Assembly: GCF_001704415.2 (NCBI RefSeq)
Contig: NC_030820.1
Coordinates: 45,366,036-45,430,035 of the forward strand
Source of the DNA: Capra hircus
Lineage: Eukaryota; Chordata; Mammalia; Artiodactyla; Bovidae
Length of the DNA: 64,000 nt
Direction: 5' to 3'
Numbering within the stretch: the stretch's first letter is position 1; every line of letters begins with the position of its first letter. The notes beneath the pieces are model-generated. The model saw only the letters and a program-made list of their open reading frames with translations. It had not been told where the DNA came from and searched no databases. Below are positions 1 to 11,312 of the stretch, piece by piece. A program made the position numbers and the translations under genes.

Positions 1-1306
1 CAGAGCTCTCAGGCTTTAGGCAGCTCAGAAATCTCTGTCAAATTAACTGGATTCTAGTTTCAAGACTCTCTCCACACACAACCAATCAATACATAAGATG
101 AATCATTGGAGAATGGTTATGCCTTTGCCATGAGATGAAAGTATTATTCTTGAGTGTGAAATGCTCTTTGTTCTCCAGCCAGCTCATGTGCATTTCATGG
201 AACGAAGAATAAATGATGTAAAATAGGACTCAAGTTTCATTTCCCCTTCACTAACGGACCGGTGGAAATTCTTAGGGTTCTTTGTGTATTTCTTCTCTCC
301 GTCTGCCGAATGTCCTAGTGTTCTGCTGTTCCACACTGTGTCATCCTATTGGATCTACGTTAGGCTGTCACTTGGTTTCCAGGATCTTACTCTCAACCTT
401 GGTTTATAAATTTTCTGAAAGTTTATATTAAGTACAAACTTACCAGGGTCTCTATTGCTTTATACAGTGCCTTACATTTCTGTTATTACTCTAGAAGATG
501 ATTTTTCTGCTAGATGGTGATCCGATCCTTCCTGCCACCTCTCCCCAACATTGTTTTATTTCTGTCCCACTGTGGAAGACCAGAGTTGTTCTCGACAGCA
601 GGACTTCTCCCCCTCAGCTGAACCTGAGGCTACATTTGGGTAGACATTTAGTCTTCATGAAAGCTGCCTGTACATAAAGTGTTGAACATCTCATGGATGT
701 AGAGGGTTTAGTATTTATCATTTTATGCTCAGTGAATGTCATGCAGGCCATACTCCTCCAAATGACCACTGTGTCCACCCCAGACCTGCAGTAGTCAGTC
801 ACTGTGACTGACAACCAAGTATCCTTATGTGTGCTTTCCCACCAATAAACACATCTGAATCATTTAGAATCACTCTGCCAGTTAACAGCTCTTTATACAG
901 GTCCTCATGTATGATGGGCTCTATTCTGTCCTAGATCCTTAAAATGTTTATGAAACTGAGTCTTTTGGCTAATATAATTTTCTGATTACCTGAGGTTTAT
1001 CTAAAAATGTTTTCTTAACTTTCATTTACTCATGGAATCATAGAAGTGAAAGAAATTTCAAATCCCATTCTGGTTGGTACCCTTACAAACCTTTGAGCTG
1101 CAATGTCAGAGACCCAGCTTGACTTTGTCTGGCCTGCAATGGGTCTTCCAAGACGAAATGTGAGAAAGTCAAGATGGGCTTTCCCTCAGGAGGTCTGGAA
1201 TCTGGGACTAGGCCTATGATTTCTGCTTATTTTGGTGGCAAGCTTCTCTCTCTTAGCCGAACCTTCATATGAGATGGGGAGTTGGCCCTTAAAATTCTGG
1301 GCTCCT
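1..1306. other. Unassigned intergenic DNA
   Basis: I recognise no gene or repeat family here. The longest frame is 66 codons on the minus strand with no domain I know. Base composition is ordinary for mammalian intergenic DNA. Confidence 0.6.
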
Positions 1307-1919
1307 AATCTTGAGATCTTGGAGCCCAAAAAAACAAAGTCTGACACTGTTTCCAAAGACGCTTACTCCTTGGAAGAAAAGTTCTGAGAAACCTAGACAG
1401 CATATTCAAAAGCAGAGACATTACTTTGCCAACTAAGGTCTGTCTAGTCTAGGCTATGGTTTTTCCTGTGGTCATGTATGGATGTGAGAGTTGGACTGTG
1501 AAGAAAGCTGAGCACCGAAGAATTGATGCTTTTGAACTGTGGTGTTGGAAAAGATTCTTGAGAGTCCCTTGGACTGCAGGGAGATCCAACCAGTCCATTC
1601 TGAAGGAGATCAGCCCTAGGATTTCTTTGGAAGGAATGATGTTAAAGCTGAAACTCCAGTACTTTGGCCACCTCATGCAAAGGGTTGACTCATTGGAAAA
1701 GACTCTGATGCTGGGAGGGATTGGGGGCAGGAGGAGAAGGGGACAACAGAGGATGAGATGGCTGGATGGCATCACTGACTCGATGGGCGTGAGTCTGAGT
1801 GAACTCCGGGAGTTGGTGATGGACAGGGAGGCCTGGCTTGCTGCAATTCATGGGCTCGTAAATAGTCGGACACGACTGAGCGACTGAACTGAACTGAACT
1901 GAACTGAATCTTGAGATCT
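1307..1919 (+). mobile_element. BovB (RTE) LINE 3' fragment with inverted 5' end
   Basis: The piece from about 1355 to 1906 reads as the 3' end of BovB in sense orientation and ends in ACTGA-type repeats. The stretch 1320-1355 (ggagcccaaaaaaacaaagt...) matches BovB sequence that normally lies just upstream, but reverse-complemented. A 13-bp direct repeat, aatcttgagatct, lies at 1307-1319 and 1907-1919, so inverted and direct parts came in as one insertion. This is the arrangement expected of twin priming during target-primed reverse transcription. BovB is an RTE-clade non-LTR retrotransposon very abundant in ruminants. Confidence 0.93.
1456..1887 (+). pseudogene. BovB ORF C-terminal remnant (downstream of RT)
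   Basis: This open frame of 143 codons covers the C-terminal tail of the BovB polyprotein, with the recognisable MYGCESW and REAW motifs, and ends at the family's usual stop. The endonuclease and the catalytic part of the reverse transcriptase are missing because the element is 5'-truncated, so no functional enzyme is encoded. It stays open probably because the insertion is relatively young. There is no sign of use as a host gene. Confidence 0.9.
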
Positions 1920-1929
1920 CATAAGCATT

Positions 1930-1954
1930 AAAAAAAAAAAAAAAAAAAAAAAAA
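1930..1954 (+). repeat. Poly(A) tract, 25 A
   Basis: An uninterrupted run of 25 A begins 11 bp after the BovB target-site duplication. It is preceded by gatctcataagcatt and followed by gatctc. It may be the tail of a very small or decayed retroposed insert, but no body is visible. Confidence 0.9.
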
Positions 1955-3333
1955 GATCTCTCACAGCTCCAGCTTAAAAGAAATCAACCTAAATGAGCCC
2001 TGGGTCCAGTGCCCACCCTCACACTAGCTCAGGGGTGGTAATGGATGGGTGCCCAGGCACTGGTCACTCCTCCTTAAACTCTGTGCCAAAGCAAAGGCAT
2101 GAGGTGTTTCCCCAAAGGAGAGACTGCAGGACTGAAAAAAAAATGAAAGAAACTCTGCTGTTCACTTTTCATTTTGCAGTTGCTGATACCATGCACAGAT
2201 ATTTAAGGGCCATCTCCTGGGTTCATGTTGACCATTGGTTGCACAGCTGAGGTTAGAATGTGGAGTTCTCCAGGCTCTAGGAAAAATGTGTGTGCCCTTG
2301 ATGAAAGTATTTCTAAATGTTCTGACCCCCATAGAAAGAATTTAAAATGTGTTCGATGACTGGCAATCAAACATGAGCTTGACTGCCCCCAGATAGTCAC
2401 CTTATAGTGGCACATGTTGAAGTATGGAGTTCTTCACTAACTGAATAGGATGCACCCCTTGACATTTCATAATCTTGGACACCCAAGTGAAATGAAGCTG
2501 TTTTTCTATCATTTCATTTCTCTTGTAAAATAGTAGGGAAAAAAACAGTTCAACTGTGGGTTACAGTTAGACATTTTAAAACTTTTGAAAGATCTATGGC
2601 CCTCATTTGAACTTGGGAGCTCCTTAATAACCAGATAACATTCTGTTAACTAATAAATAAACTTCCCTGCCTCTTCAGCTAATAAGCCTGTCATAGCTTG
2701 CCCCCCGTATGAAGAGGATGACAGGAGTAAACAGACTCCCAGTGAGAGGCATGTGCTGTGCTTGTGATGAGTCAGTTCGTGTCATGATCTTATTTTTAAT
2801 GAGAGCATTTTAAAGAAGCTAAAAATAAGTCCATAAATGTAATACTATATGTGGTATACACAAATCACCTCCATCTGGCTAATATCTAACCCCTGTCTTT
2901 GAAATGGTAATTACTGATTCTAAAAAGCAGTTGAGGAGAAATGTACAAAAAGCATTCTTGGGATCTAACAGATGGGATCTAACTGCAAAGCTCACACCTC
3001 TACAAAAATCTTGACGGGTGTGTAAGCAAAAGCATGTTTGTGCAAGGTTCCTGGGGAGGGGAGCGGGGCTGGGGAGCAGCTGCATGCTTATTTCTGAGTG
3101 TCCCGTTACCTTGCTTTTATTCTTAGTTTTTTTTACTCATATCCACCAACTGCTCTTGTCTAGTGCTCCCTAATGAGGGCTTTAAAGACAAACTGTGCGT
3201 CATAAGCATTCACTGCCCCTCAGGGAGCTGAGTGAAACGGCCCTTCTTTAATCTCCCCTCCAGTTAGGACCTGGGTCCCTGAGCCCAGCCTGGGGACTGA
3301 TGTCATGAGAACTGTCAACCCTATTAGAACTAC

Positions 3334-3433
3334 TTAATCTCTCTACACTTTCATTTTCTGAACTTTAAAATGTATATCATAGAATGTGGGACAAAATAAA
3401 CTCTTGCAGTTTGTGTGAAACACTGGGGCAAAC
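3334..3433 (+). repeat. Diverged direct repeat, copy 1 (MIR-like core)
   Basis: The first 50 bp or so (ttaatctctcta, then attttctgaa and tttaaaatgtat) recur 810 bp downstream with scattered differences, and similarity fades out over about 100 bp. The text resembles the MIR core (cttaacctctct...), but the two copies share a phrase not in MIR as I recall it, which suggests local duplication. Confidence 0.5.
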
Positions 3434-4143
3434 ACACATCATACACACTTAAAATGTTTCTTGTACTTGATATGCCTGTGCAACAGAATCACTAGAAAAG
3501 TGCTGTAACAAGCATGTCTTTCAACATACACTGTAGACAGGATCCTCAGAAGAGCGGAGATAAGAGAGGTGTGGGAGGAGTCGACCCACATCGGTTGACA
3601 GTATGGGTCAGAGGTCAGCTAAGTCTTGCTTCAGAAACAGCAGGTACCTCACCAAGCAGGACTGCTCTATAAAAAGGAACCGAGATTGATCTTTTTCATT
3701 GCAAACTTGGTGATAATTCCAAACAATGTATAGAAGTTGCTATAAGATCATTGCGTAGCAACCACATGATAAAACCTGATGGCCCCATTATTTTTTTCAT
3801 CTGGAATATTCCATCTGAACTTTTAAATACACTCTCCCATGCCCTCTGAAGCTCTCCCTCACACAGCAGCAATCTGGCTTTTGAAAGAAGTGTAGCCGAA
3901 ACATCCACGGTGGTTTTAGGAGCTACTCGAACAGTCAGTGGCGTTTATATTTCAGCCCAAAGTTTTTCCACAGTGCCCCCTGTGTTCTAGAATGTTCCAT
4001 GCTGCACCAGATGTTGCAATCCAGAATGCAGTTTGGCAGTGACCGCTGCATCATACCGGAGCCTGCTTCTTTGGCATCTCTCATGCCTGCAGTAGGAAAG
4101 CCAAGCCTTGGAATCAGAGAAAACTCGAATTATGTTCTTCTTG

Positions 4144-4250
4144 TTAATCTCTCTATGAGTTCATTTTCTGAATTTTAAAATGTATGTCACAGGACTGGTG
4201 GGGGCCAAAGAATAAAACACTTGGCAGGTTGTGGTGTGAAGCAACTGAGG
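4144..4250 (+). repeat. Diverged direct repeat, copy 2
   Basis: This is the second copy of the block at 3334-3433, with the same attttctgaa/tttaaaatgtat core and a related ending (gtgtgaagcaactgaggca against gtgtgaaacactggggca). It contains a few small insertions relative to copy 1. Confidence 0.5.
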
Positions 4251-4639
4251 CATGGTGTCCCCCTTGGGTGTGGCATAGAGCCCAGCCCCTCTGTGAGCCC
4301 ACCCTGCCCCATTTCCCTTCATGTCCATCGAAGGCTCCTCCCCTGCCGGCCCCCCAGCCAGCAGACTCTCAGGAGAGGGAGGCGTGGACAGAGGTGGATG
4401 GGCTCAGCCTCTGCAGGGACTTCGGCCTGTGGCCTCTGGGGGCTGCTTCCAGCCTGGATGTGGGAGCCTCCCTCTGCCTTGCGAGGAGGTCCCACTTACC
4501 TCCACATCCTGTTCCATCACCTGTTTAACCAGTTTCCTGCTAAACTCTCTGCATTACAAAGCCTCAGAGTTGCTCCTGTGCTCTTGGCCCATCACCATAG
4601 GTCTGTTTCTGTGCCACACAATTAAAATTTGCAGATGGC

Positions 4640-4930
4640 CATCCGGCTTCCTTCCTGGTGCATGGGGTGGGCTCAGGTGGTGTGCCCCTGCCTCTAGAAG
4701 CTTCCTGGTCTTCCGGGCACAGTGCTGTCCCACCTGGGCCTTCACCCAGAACCCCCCTTCTTTCCACTGCTCCCATGACATTCAGTACTATACCATCAAC
4801 TTGCTGTCATTTAACTTTCATTTATTTTTGTTATTACTCAAAAACAATCCCTAGAAGGTACAAATTGTGTCTTTACATTTTTTTCTCCCTCAAATCTATC
4901 GCAGGCACCTCGACACAATATCAGAGGTTA
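4640..4930 (-). mobile_element. Possible L2 3' end relic, antisense
   Basis: The run of pyrimidine-rich text followed by ccctagaaggtacaaattgtgtc resembles the reverse complement of an L2 3' end, as in the clearer copy at 8296-8636. Divergence is high and I could be wrong. Confidence 0.3.
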
Positions 4931-5281
4931 ACATTGTTGGAAAAAGTCTCAGCAGTTTGTGTTTTGACTGCTGGGATGTTGGTCACAACAGCACAGAGGG
5001 CCTTAAAGAGATAGATGGAAAAATATATAAAATCTTCCAGCTGAAAGAGGCACTGTAGGTAATATCATTTGCTTTTTATTTTATACATGGGAAGGTAGAG
5101 ATTAAGAAAAGCTGGTGAGTTTATTTAATGACACAGAGCTCTTAGGAGAGATTCCTGCTTCCTAACCTGGTGTGCATTCCAGCAGAAGAGAGGGATGTGT
5201 GTCTCAGACTTCACAACAAGGCTGGATGTCCAGAAGGAACAGTATTTAGTTATTGGTCTTTATTCTTTTTGAAAAAATTTT

Positions 5282-5440
5282 TAATTTTTTTAAAATTTAT
5301 TTGGCTGAGTCAGATCTTAGTTGCAGCAGTTGGGATCTTTAGTGTTGGCGTGTAGGATCTATTTCCCCAACCAGGGATCAAGCCTGGGCCCCCTGCATTG
5401 TGAACACAAAGTCTTAGCCACTGTGACATGGGAACTCTTG
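5282..5440 (-). mobile_element. CHR-type SINE, antisense
   Basis: The + strand reads ttatttggctgagtcagatcttagttg and ends with ccagggatcaagcctgggccccctgcattg, the reverse complement of a tRNA-derived head with its B box. This is the cetartiodactyl CHR SINE pattern. It is moderately diverged, and no clear target-site duplication is left. Confidence 0.8.
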
Positions 5441-5487
5441 CTTTTCATTCTTAAAAGTGAAAATTTATTAATTACAAAAACAAGCCT

Positions 5488-6059
5488 CAGTTCAGTTCAG
5501 TAGCTCAGTCGTGTCCAACTCTTTGCGACCCCATGAATTGCAGCATGCCAGGCCTCCCTGTCCATCACCAACTCCCGGAGTTCACTCAAACTCACGTCCA
5601 TTGAGTCCGTGATGCCATCCAGCCATCCCATCCTCTGTCATCCCCTTCTCCTCCTGCCCCCAATCCCTCCCAGCATCACAGTCTTTTCCAATGAGTCACC
5701 TCTTCGCATGAGGTGGCCAAAGTACTGGAGTTTCAGCTTTAGCATCATTCCTTCCAAAGAACACCCAGGGCTGATCTCCTTTAGAATGGACTGGTTGGAT
5801 CTCCTTGCAGTCCAAGGGACTCTCAAGAGTCTTCTCCAACACCACAGTTCAAAAGCATCAATTCTTCGGTGCTCAGCTTTCTTCACAGTCCAACTCTCAC
5901 ATCCATACATGACTACTGGAAAAACCATAGCCTTGACTAGACGGACTTTTGTTGGCAAAGTAATGTCTCTGCTTTTTAATATGCTATCTAGGTTAGTCAT
6001 AACTTTCCTTCCAAAGAGTAAGCGTCTTTTAATTTCATGGCTGCAATCACCATCTGCAA
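5488..6059 (-). mobile_element. BovB LINE 3' fragment, antisense
   Basis: It begins with ctcagttcagttcag (reverse complement of the ACTGA tail) and runs back to the segment coding HEIKRRLLFGRKVMT, ending at catctgca. A short caagcct occurs at 5481-5487 and 6057-6063 and may be the target-site duplication, but at 7 bp it is weak. Confidence 0.93.
5638..6058 (-). pseudogene. BovB ORF C-terminal remnant
   Basis: About 140 codons of the BovB C-terminal region are open on the minus strand, from HEIKRRLLFGRK through MYGCESW to GGRRRRG, followed by a premature break before the family's usual end. The catalytic YADD segment lies further upstream in BovB and is absent. It is a dead fragment. Confidence 0.88.
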
Positions 6060-8295
6060 GCCTATACGGCATTAAAAATACCTTCATAGATTATTTCAAA
6101 ATATCTGGATATCATACTATTTTAGGTAAATGATTGAGAACTATCTAGACGAATTTGAAACATGACTGTGTGCCCTCTGTTCTGTTATTGTTTGAATATT
6201 TATATTTTCAAGATAGCAATTCTGCTGTATCATGTATCTAGTTAATACACTACCAGCATGGTTGAAATACTGAATATTGGCGGGGGGGTGGGGGGAGGGG
6301 TGGATTTCACAGTGAAAAGTGGGAAAAAAATTAAAACAAAATCATCTTGACCTCTTGGAGTGCTGGTTGTGAAGGGGCTCCAAGGGTATTCTCAGAGCAA
6401 GTTGTTGGACAGGACCAGACTGAGCCAAGCAGATCTAGGATCAGTTCCAAACTTATTCCTCAATGATGGTCCCAGACTGAAATGAGATCTTGGCATTTTA
6501 AGAAGACACAGTAATCTCAGCCATATTGTTGAGTATTGATCCCTTTGAAGCACTTCAAGTGTAGCAGACACGGAATACTTGGGCTCAGAACACCAGCAGG
6601 ATCTGAGCCTTCTTCCTTGGATGTGAAATCCTCATAGGAAAGATAGGAGGGAAGTACCTGGGCATCCTGGGATGTCAGTGGCACCTGCCGTGACGTGGAG
6701 CAGGCAGTCAGGACCCACGGCGGGTGGTCACCCAGCATCCTCACGATGGCCTTCAGCTGGTACAGAACCGTCCTGTTGAGGGCAGATAGATGAGCCACCC
6801 AGGCCACGCAGCAGTGGCACACCTGTCAGCCTCCATTCAGGGCTGGAGAAAGGAGGGCCTCTCTACTCTCCTTCTGGCCAGCCTCCTTTCCGTCTAAAAG
6901 AGTGAATTCACACAGAAATGGATATATTTGTTTTTGTTAATAAGTAATAAAAAAAGGCATCAGTTCCATCAGGATCACTTCTGATCACAAGTAAACACAC
7001 GACCGGCCCTGTCAGAGAGCCCTGCAGGCAGGCTGCAGCCCAGCACAGCAGAGCGAGGTAGACAGAGGGCCTTCTTACCATACTCTGGGTACCTTGCTTG
7101 GCCCTTGAAGCAATTTGTTGGGGCATTTTTTTCCCTGGGCAAGAAATGGGATCTGGTTCCCCATGTTGGCAATCTAGGAAAAATGCTGAAATTATCAACT
7201 CTGCAATAAAGAAAATGAAAACAAAACATGACTCTAGCCATTTAATTTCTACCGAGGACATTAAGACAGGAAGCAGAATTTTGTCTCTCAGTAGAAAGAA
7301 CATGTTAAAATGAAATCAGTGTTTTGAAGTTTGTCAGGTACAGATATCATTCTGATAGCTTTGGACATCACTTTTAGATCAGCTGTTGCAACAAGATAGC
7401 TGTGGCAACAACTTTTATCTGTGCTCAAAATAGATATTTATTTAACAGTCTGCAGATAATGTAATATCAACATGCCGTGTGCAATATAAACAATAAAAGG
7501 AATTTTCAAGAAATACCAGAGGAACAAGAAAGTCAAAACATAAAATACTTCACCCACAGAGTTTATAGGTCTACTGTGAGGGAACACAACACAAGAAAGA
7601 TTTTAAGGAAAATAGCTAATTAAATGTGCAAACTTTAAAAGTGTAAAGAGTGGTCACTGAGTAAATTATCCATAATGCAGTCTCCCTGTGAGAGAACACA
7701 GAGAGTAACACAAAGAAATGGACATTAAGTGTACTCCATGGAACTGGGGTGCGAAACAAAGCCGCCCAGGACTGCTTCATCCGTCGCCTCGTCATGGCTA
7801 CCAGACGTGGTCACGCTTGGCTCTGGTCCCTTCTGCTCAGACACTCATTGTACCATGTGTCACTCTGAGTCGCAGCTGCAGGATGGGTCCTGACCCATTT
7901 CCATAGCTCTGGCCCCTCAAAACTCCAGTACTCCGAGCCAGGTGTACTGAAATGTGTCCCGAGACTAGTGAGGTTGTTCCATCTCCTCACTGCAGTTCTG
8001 TGGTGTGAGGAACTGGCAGATGTAGACATAGACCCCTCAGGGGATGGTGGAATAAGAGAAGACATGGAGCATGGTCTTCCTGACTGCTAAACCAGTCCTC
8101 CGACTAGAGCGCCTCCTTCATAAACATGAACTTCGTACACGTCTGTGGGAGTCTGAGTTCTGCAGCACAACTGGACCCCTCAGTTCCAGACAGGCAGTTA
8201 AAGACCTGTATGAATGGCCCACGGAGCCCTGAAGATGAGACTCGCCTCCCATCGTGTCTGCTTGCCTCCTCATGATTCCTCCCTCTCCCTGCAGC
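6060..8295. other. Unassigned intergenic DNA
   Basis: No gene or clear repeat was recognised apart from the G-rich run noted separately. The longest frame is 131 codons on the minus strand (6908-7303). It has no domain I know and overlaps two other open frames. Confidence 0.55.
6279..6302 (+). repeat. G-run, possible G-quadruplex
   Basis: Four G blocks (7, 6, 4 and more G) separated by single bases sit within 24 bp, which fits the usual quadruplex pattern on the + strand. There is no gene context to suggest a role. Confidence 0.75.
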
Positions 8296-8635
8296 TCACC
8301 AGACGCCTCTGTCTCAGGACTTCGCACTTGTGCTTCCCGCTACTGGGAAACCGCTGTCACCAGGTATTTGCCTCACTCCCTTCCTTATCACTTGAAGGAC
8401 TCCCCTAAAACCCAGCTTTCCCAGAGAAGACTCCCCCAGTGACACCATTTCAAATTGAAATTTGTTTTCAATTTTATCGTTCTCTGTGGTGTTTACCACT
8501 CCTTCACCTGCTCTGCGTTTTACTCATCTTGCTTGTTTTCTGCCATGCCAAATCTGAGCTCCCAAAGAACAAGGATTTTTATGATGCCTGTCCTACGATA
8601 GGCACTTGATAAACACTTTGGCAATTTCTGTGTGG

Positions 8636-8636
<1 letters not shown>
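8296..8636 (-). mobile_element. L2 LINE 3' end relic, antisense
   Basis: The order of phrases follows the reverse complement of an L2 3' end: gcacttgtgcttcccgctac, then cttgaaggactcccct, then ctgagctcccaaagaacaagg, ending in cgataggcacttgataaacac. It is strongly diverged, as expected of this ancient mammalian family. Confidence 0.7.

Positions 8637-8638
<2 letters not shown>

Positions 8639-8671
<33 letters not shown>
8639..8671 (+). repeat. (GT)n microsatellite
   Basis: About 16 perfect GT units lie immediately after the L2 relic. Confidence 0.97.
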
Positions 8672-8672
<1 letters not shown>

Positions 8673-9044
8673 ACTTCAGTTTCTTCCAAATAGTATGTAT
8701 AAGCCCCACTTTCAGACATTTTGAACCCAACTTTTTAAGAAAAAGTCATACTGCATGAGTTGGATAAGCTGGCTCATGGTTCTTCCTTCTAACTCACATT
8801 CAGAGGTGAAGATTTGATTCTCCAATAGGGTATATTAATAGTTACTTTCTCTAGGACAGAAGGCTGTCAAATAACCTACTGATTTCCTCTTTTGATTTTC
8901 CTTGAGTGCTGTATTTTTTAAGCTCTAAAAGACCTTGGTTTCCAGGGGAGTTAGAACTTTGAATACATCATCTTTCAACTCCAGTCGCTTGGGATTTGGG
9001 GGCACGTCAGGAGAGTCACAAGGGATTTGTTCAAGGTTCAGTAA
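8673..9044. other. Unassigned intergenic DNA
   Basis: I recognise nothing in this stretch; no frame of note. Confidence 0.55.
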
Positions 9045-9300
9045 CCTTTCCTGTTTTATTTTTCTGGGCACAATTTGACAGATGTTCACTGAGTGCTGTG
9101 CTTGAGGCTGAAGATACAGCAGTGGGCATGACGGAAGTAATCACCCCTCATGGAGGGTGCAGGCCGTGGGGAGAAAATGAAAATAATAGAATCACAACTT
9201 CTTGTAAATGCAGCAAAGTAGAAAAATGGACTGTGATGATCCAGGCAGAGAGCCTCAGGGAGAAGTGAGCAGGAACCTGTGTGCAGTGGTCCTTGAGCTG
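9045..9300 (+). mobile_element. Possible L2 3' end relic
   Basis: The phrase gttcactgagtgctgtgcttgaggctgaagatacagcagtgggcatg follows the L2 pattern of gagcacctactatgtgccagg and ggggatacagcagtgaac, followed by a tcatggagg segment. Divergence is high. The frame 8996-9268 overlaps it and is not taken as coding. Confidence 0.5.
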
Positions 9301-11084
9301 ACCTGAAACACAAAAGGATTCCTCGGCCTTGAGCCTGGACCGACCCCATGGCTATGGCCCTGATGAGTTTATTCCTCCCAGAGCCTTTGTTTTGTTGACC
9401 CTCAGGGGTCAGAGGTGAACCCAGCTTCTGCAGAGATGAAGGTGCTTCCCGGAAGCTCCAGACCAAGACGCAGCTTCCAGCTGTTGGGCTGTCTGTTAGT
9501 GTGGATGCCTGTGTATCTCCTCCCTGTCGTGTGGTTCTGGGTGCTGGGACATCAGCTCTCCAGTATCCCCGCCCATCTCCCTAAGTGGTTGCTGCCCGTC
9601 AGGGTTTCTTTTCTCCTCCAGCACTGTCCACTGATGGTCTTCATGTTATTAAAGTAGCCCAGGCTTAAGGTCATGAAAACCTTGCGTGGAATGACATAAA
9701 ACAGAGGCAGGGGACATTATTAAACAAGTGTTGAGTTGGGTAGATGTCACAAGAACCTCTGATGAGTAATTAGGAATAAGAAATAGTAGGTGAAAATGCT
9801 GTATCTGACAAGTGATGAACAGCATAGGCAGAAAATCAGCCAGCTTATCAACTAATGAAGGGTCATTAAGTAATTTAGCTCCCTGTGACCTTCTTGATAT
9901 CCTAATATGGGGGTCAGAAATGAAAAACAGCAAATACTTCAAAGACCATGAGATAACTCTGAGGGAATGGTAATGGCTTCATCTAGAGTAATGTAGCTAC
10001 ACTTCTTTGAGTGCATCTTCTCTTGTGTAAACATTTGCAGGCAGCGATTAGCCCGTGCCCTCCTATGCAGCCCATACTAACCACTCTGACAGAGCAGAAC
10101 ACGTCCTAGTGGGGCACAGGGTGCTCACGGTGAAAGGATTGCAGCATTCCTCGCAAGTGTTCTAAGTATCACTTTCTCCCAGAAAATTGTTGATATAAAT
10201 GCATACTATTTTTGGACACATTTTCTGTTCTTCATTTCAGATTCTTAAGAGAAAGGTACAACGTTAATGTTGCATATTATTCACACTTATTTTCAGGTTA
10301 GCTCAATGCCCCTTTGTTTAGAAAAATAATACAAACTTTTGCTTGTAAAAACAGAGTTGTAACATGACTTTGCTTCCTGTCTTTGGTTTCTACTTACTGT
10401 ACTAATTATAGTGTTGCTTATGCAAATATGAAAAAAACAGTTTTACTGTTTTATAGCAAACCAAAGATATAACTTTCTGTTCTCTATTGAATTAATAGTA
10501 CATTTATTTCCTGAGAAATGTCTGCTTGCTTTCTTATGAGAGTCCCAGTAGAAATCAAGCCATCAGAATTCCATTTGAGATGGCACAATTTACTCATTTT
10601 AAAGTTCTTCATGAAAATGTTAATTCTCCAGGGATTATACAATCAAATACACCAATTAGTACAGGCACAGTCAAATATATGTGACATAGTTCAGGACCAT
10701 TTTCACAGAAAGATATTGTTGGATTATCTCTCCCCTAATAGTTGTTTAGAACAAGCAGGTCCTCCCTAGAGCCACTCGTGTTTCCTCATAACAACCAAGA
10801 CCAGGAGAAACTCGGCCTTCGAGACAAGCAGTGTCCTCACAGGAGATGTACATTTCTTTTGCTTTAATCTGCATTTGTTTTCAAGATTTTCTTTCCTAAC
10901 CTAAAATCAGTTATGAATTTAATGACAAAATTTTTTAAGATCCTTTATAGTATATTATGTGAAAAACCAATAGCCAGCCATTAGGGGCATACACACGTGC
11001 ACCTGTTGAGCTGAAGGTGTTAATGACTGGGCTGATCAGGACTAGCTTATGAATTACTATCAGTGTGACCCCATGGTTGGGGGC
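9301..11084. other. Unassigned intergenic DNA
   Basis: No repeat or gene was recognised. Frames are at most about 97 codons and lack known motifs. Confidence 0.55.
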
Positions 11085-11312
11085 ATGAATACAGCACTGG
11101 ATATCTTGGTTTCTATTCCAGGGTTTACCACTTACTAGCTGTGTGATCACAGGCAAGCTACCCAACTTCTCTGTTCTTCAGCTTCTTCATAAAAAAATTA
11201 GACATACTAATTGTAGTTATATCACAGAGTTCTTGTGAAAATTATATGGAGATAATACTTAAAGCACTGCAGAACTCTAGCGCATATTAAGCACTAGATA
11301 AGTATTAGCATT
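11085..11312 (+). mobile_element. MIR SINE
   Basis: It contains the MIR core cttactagctgtgtgatcac, then ggcaagctacccaacttctctg, an A-rich aaaaaaattagac stretch and a tail ending near agcactagataagtattagca. MIR is an ancient tRNA-derived mammalian SINE, and this is one of the better preserved copies here. Confidence 0.85.

Larger units (their letters stand above)
1955..5281. other. Mostly unassigned intergenic DNA
   Basis: I see no gene. Three overlapping frames between 4184 and 4854 (114-177 codons) lie in a GC-rich patch, are open in different frames at once and show no domain, so composition explains them better than coding. A pair of related blocks and a possible L2 relic are listed separately. 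Confidence 0.55.

Noticed and set aside
4184..4854. Three frames of 114-177 codons
   Set aside because: They overlap in different frames in a GC-rich patch and show no domain or codon signal I can see.
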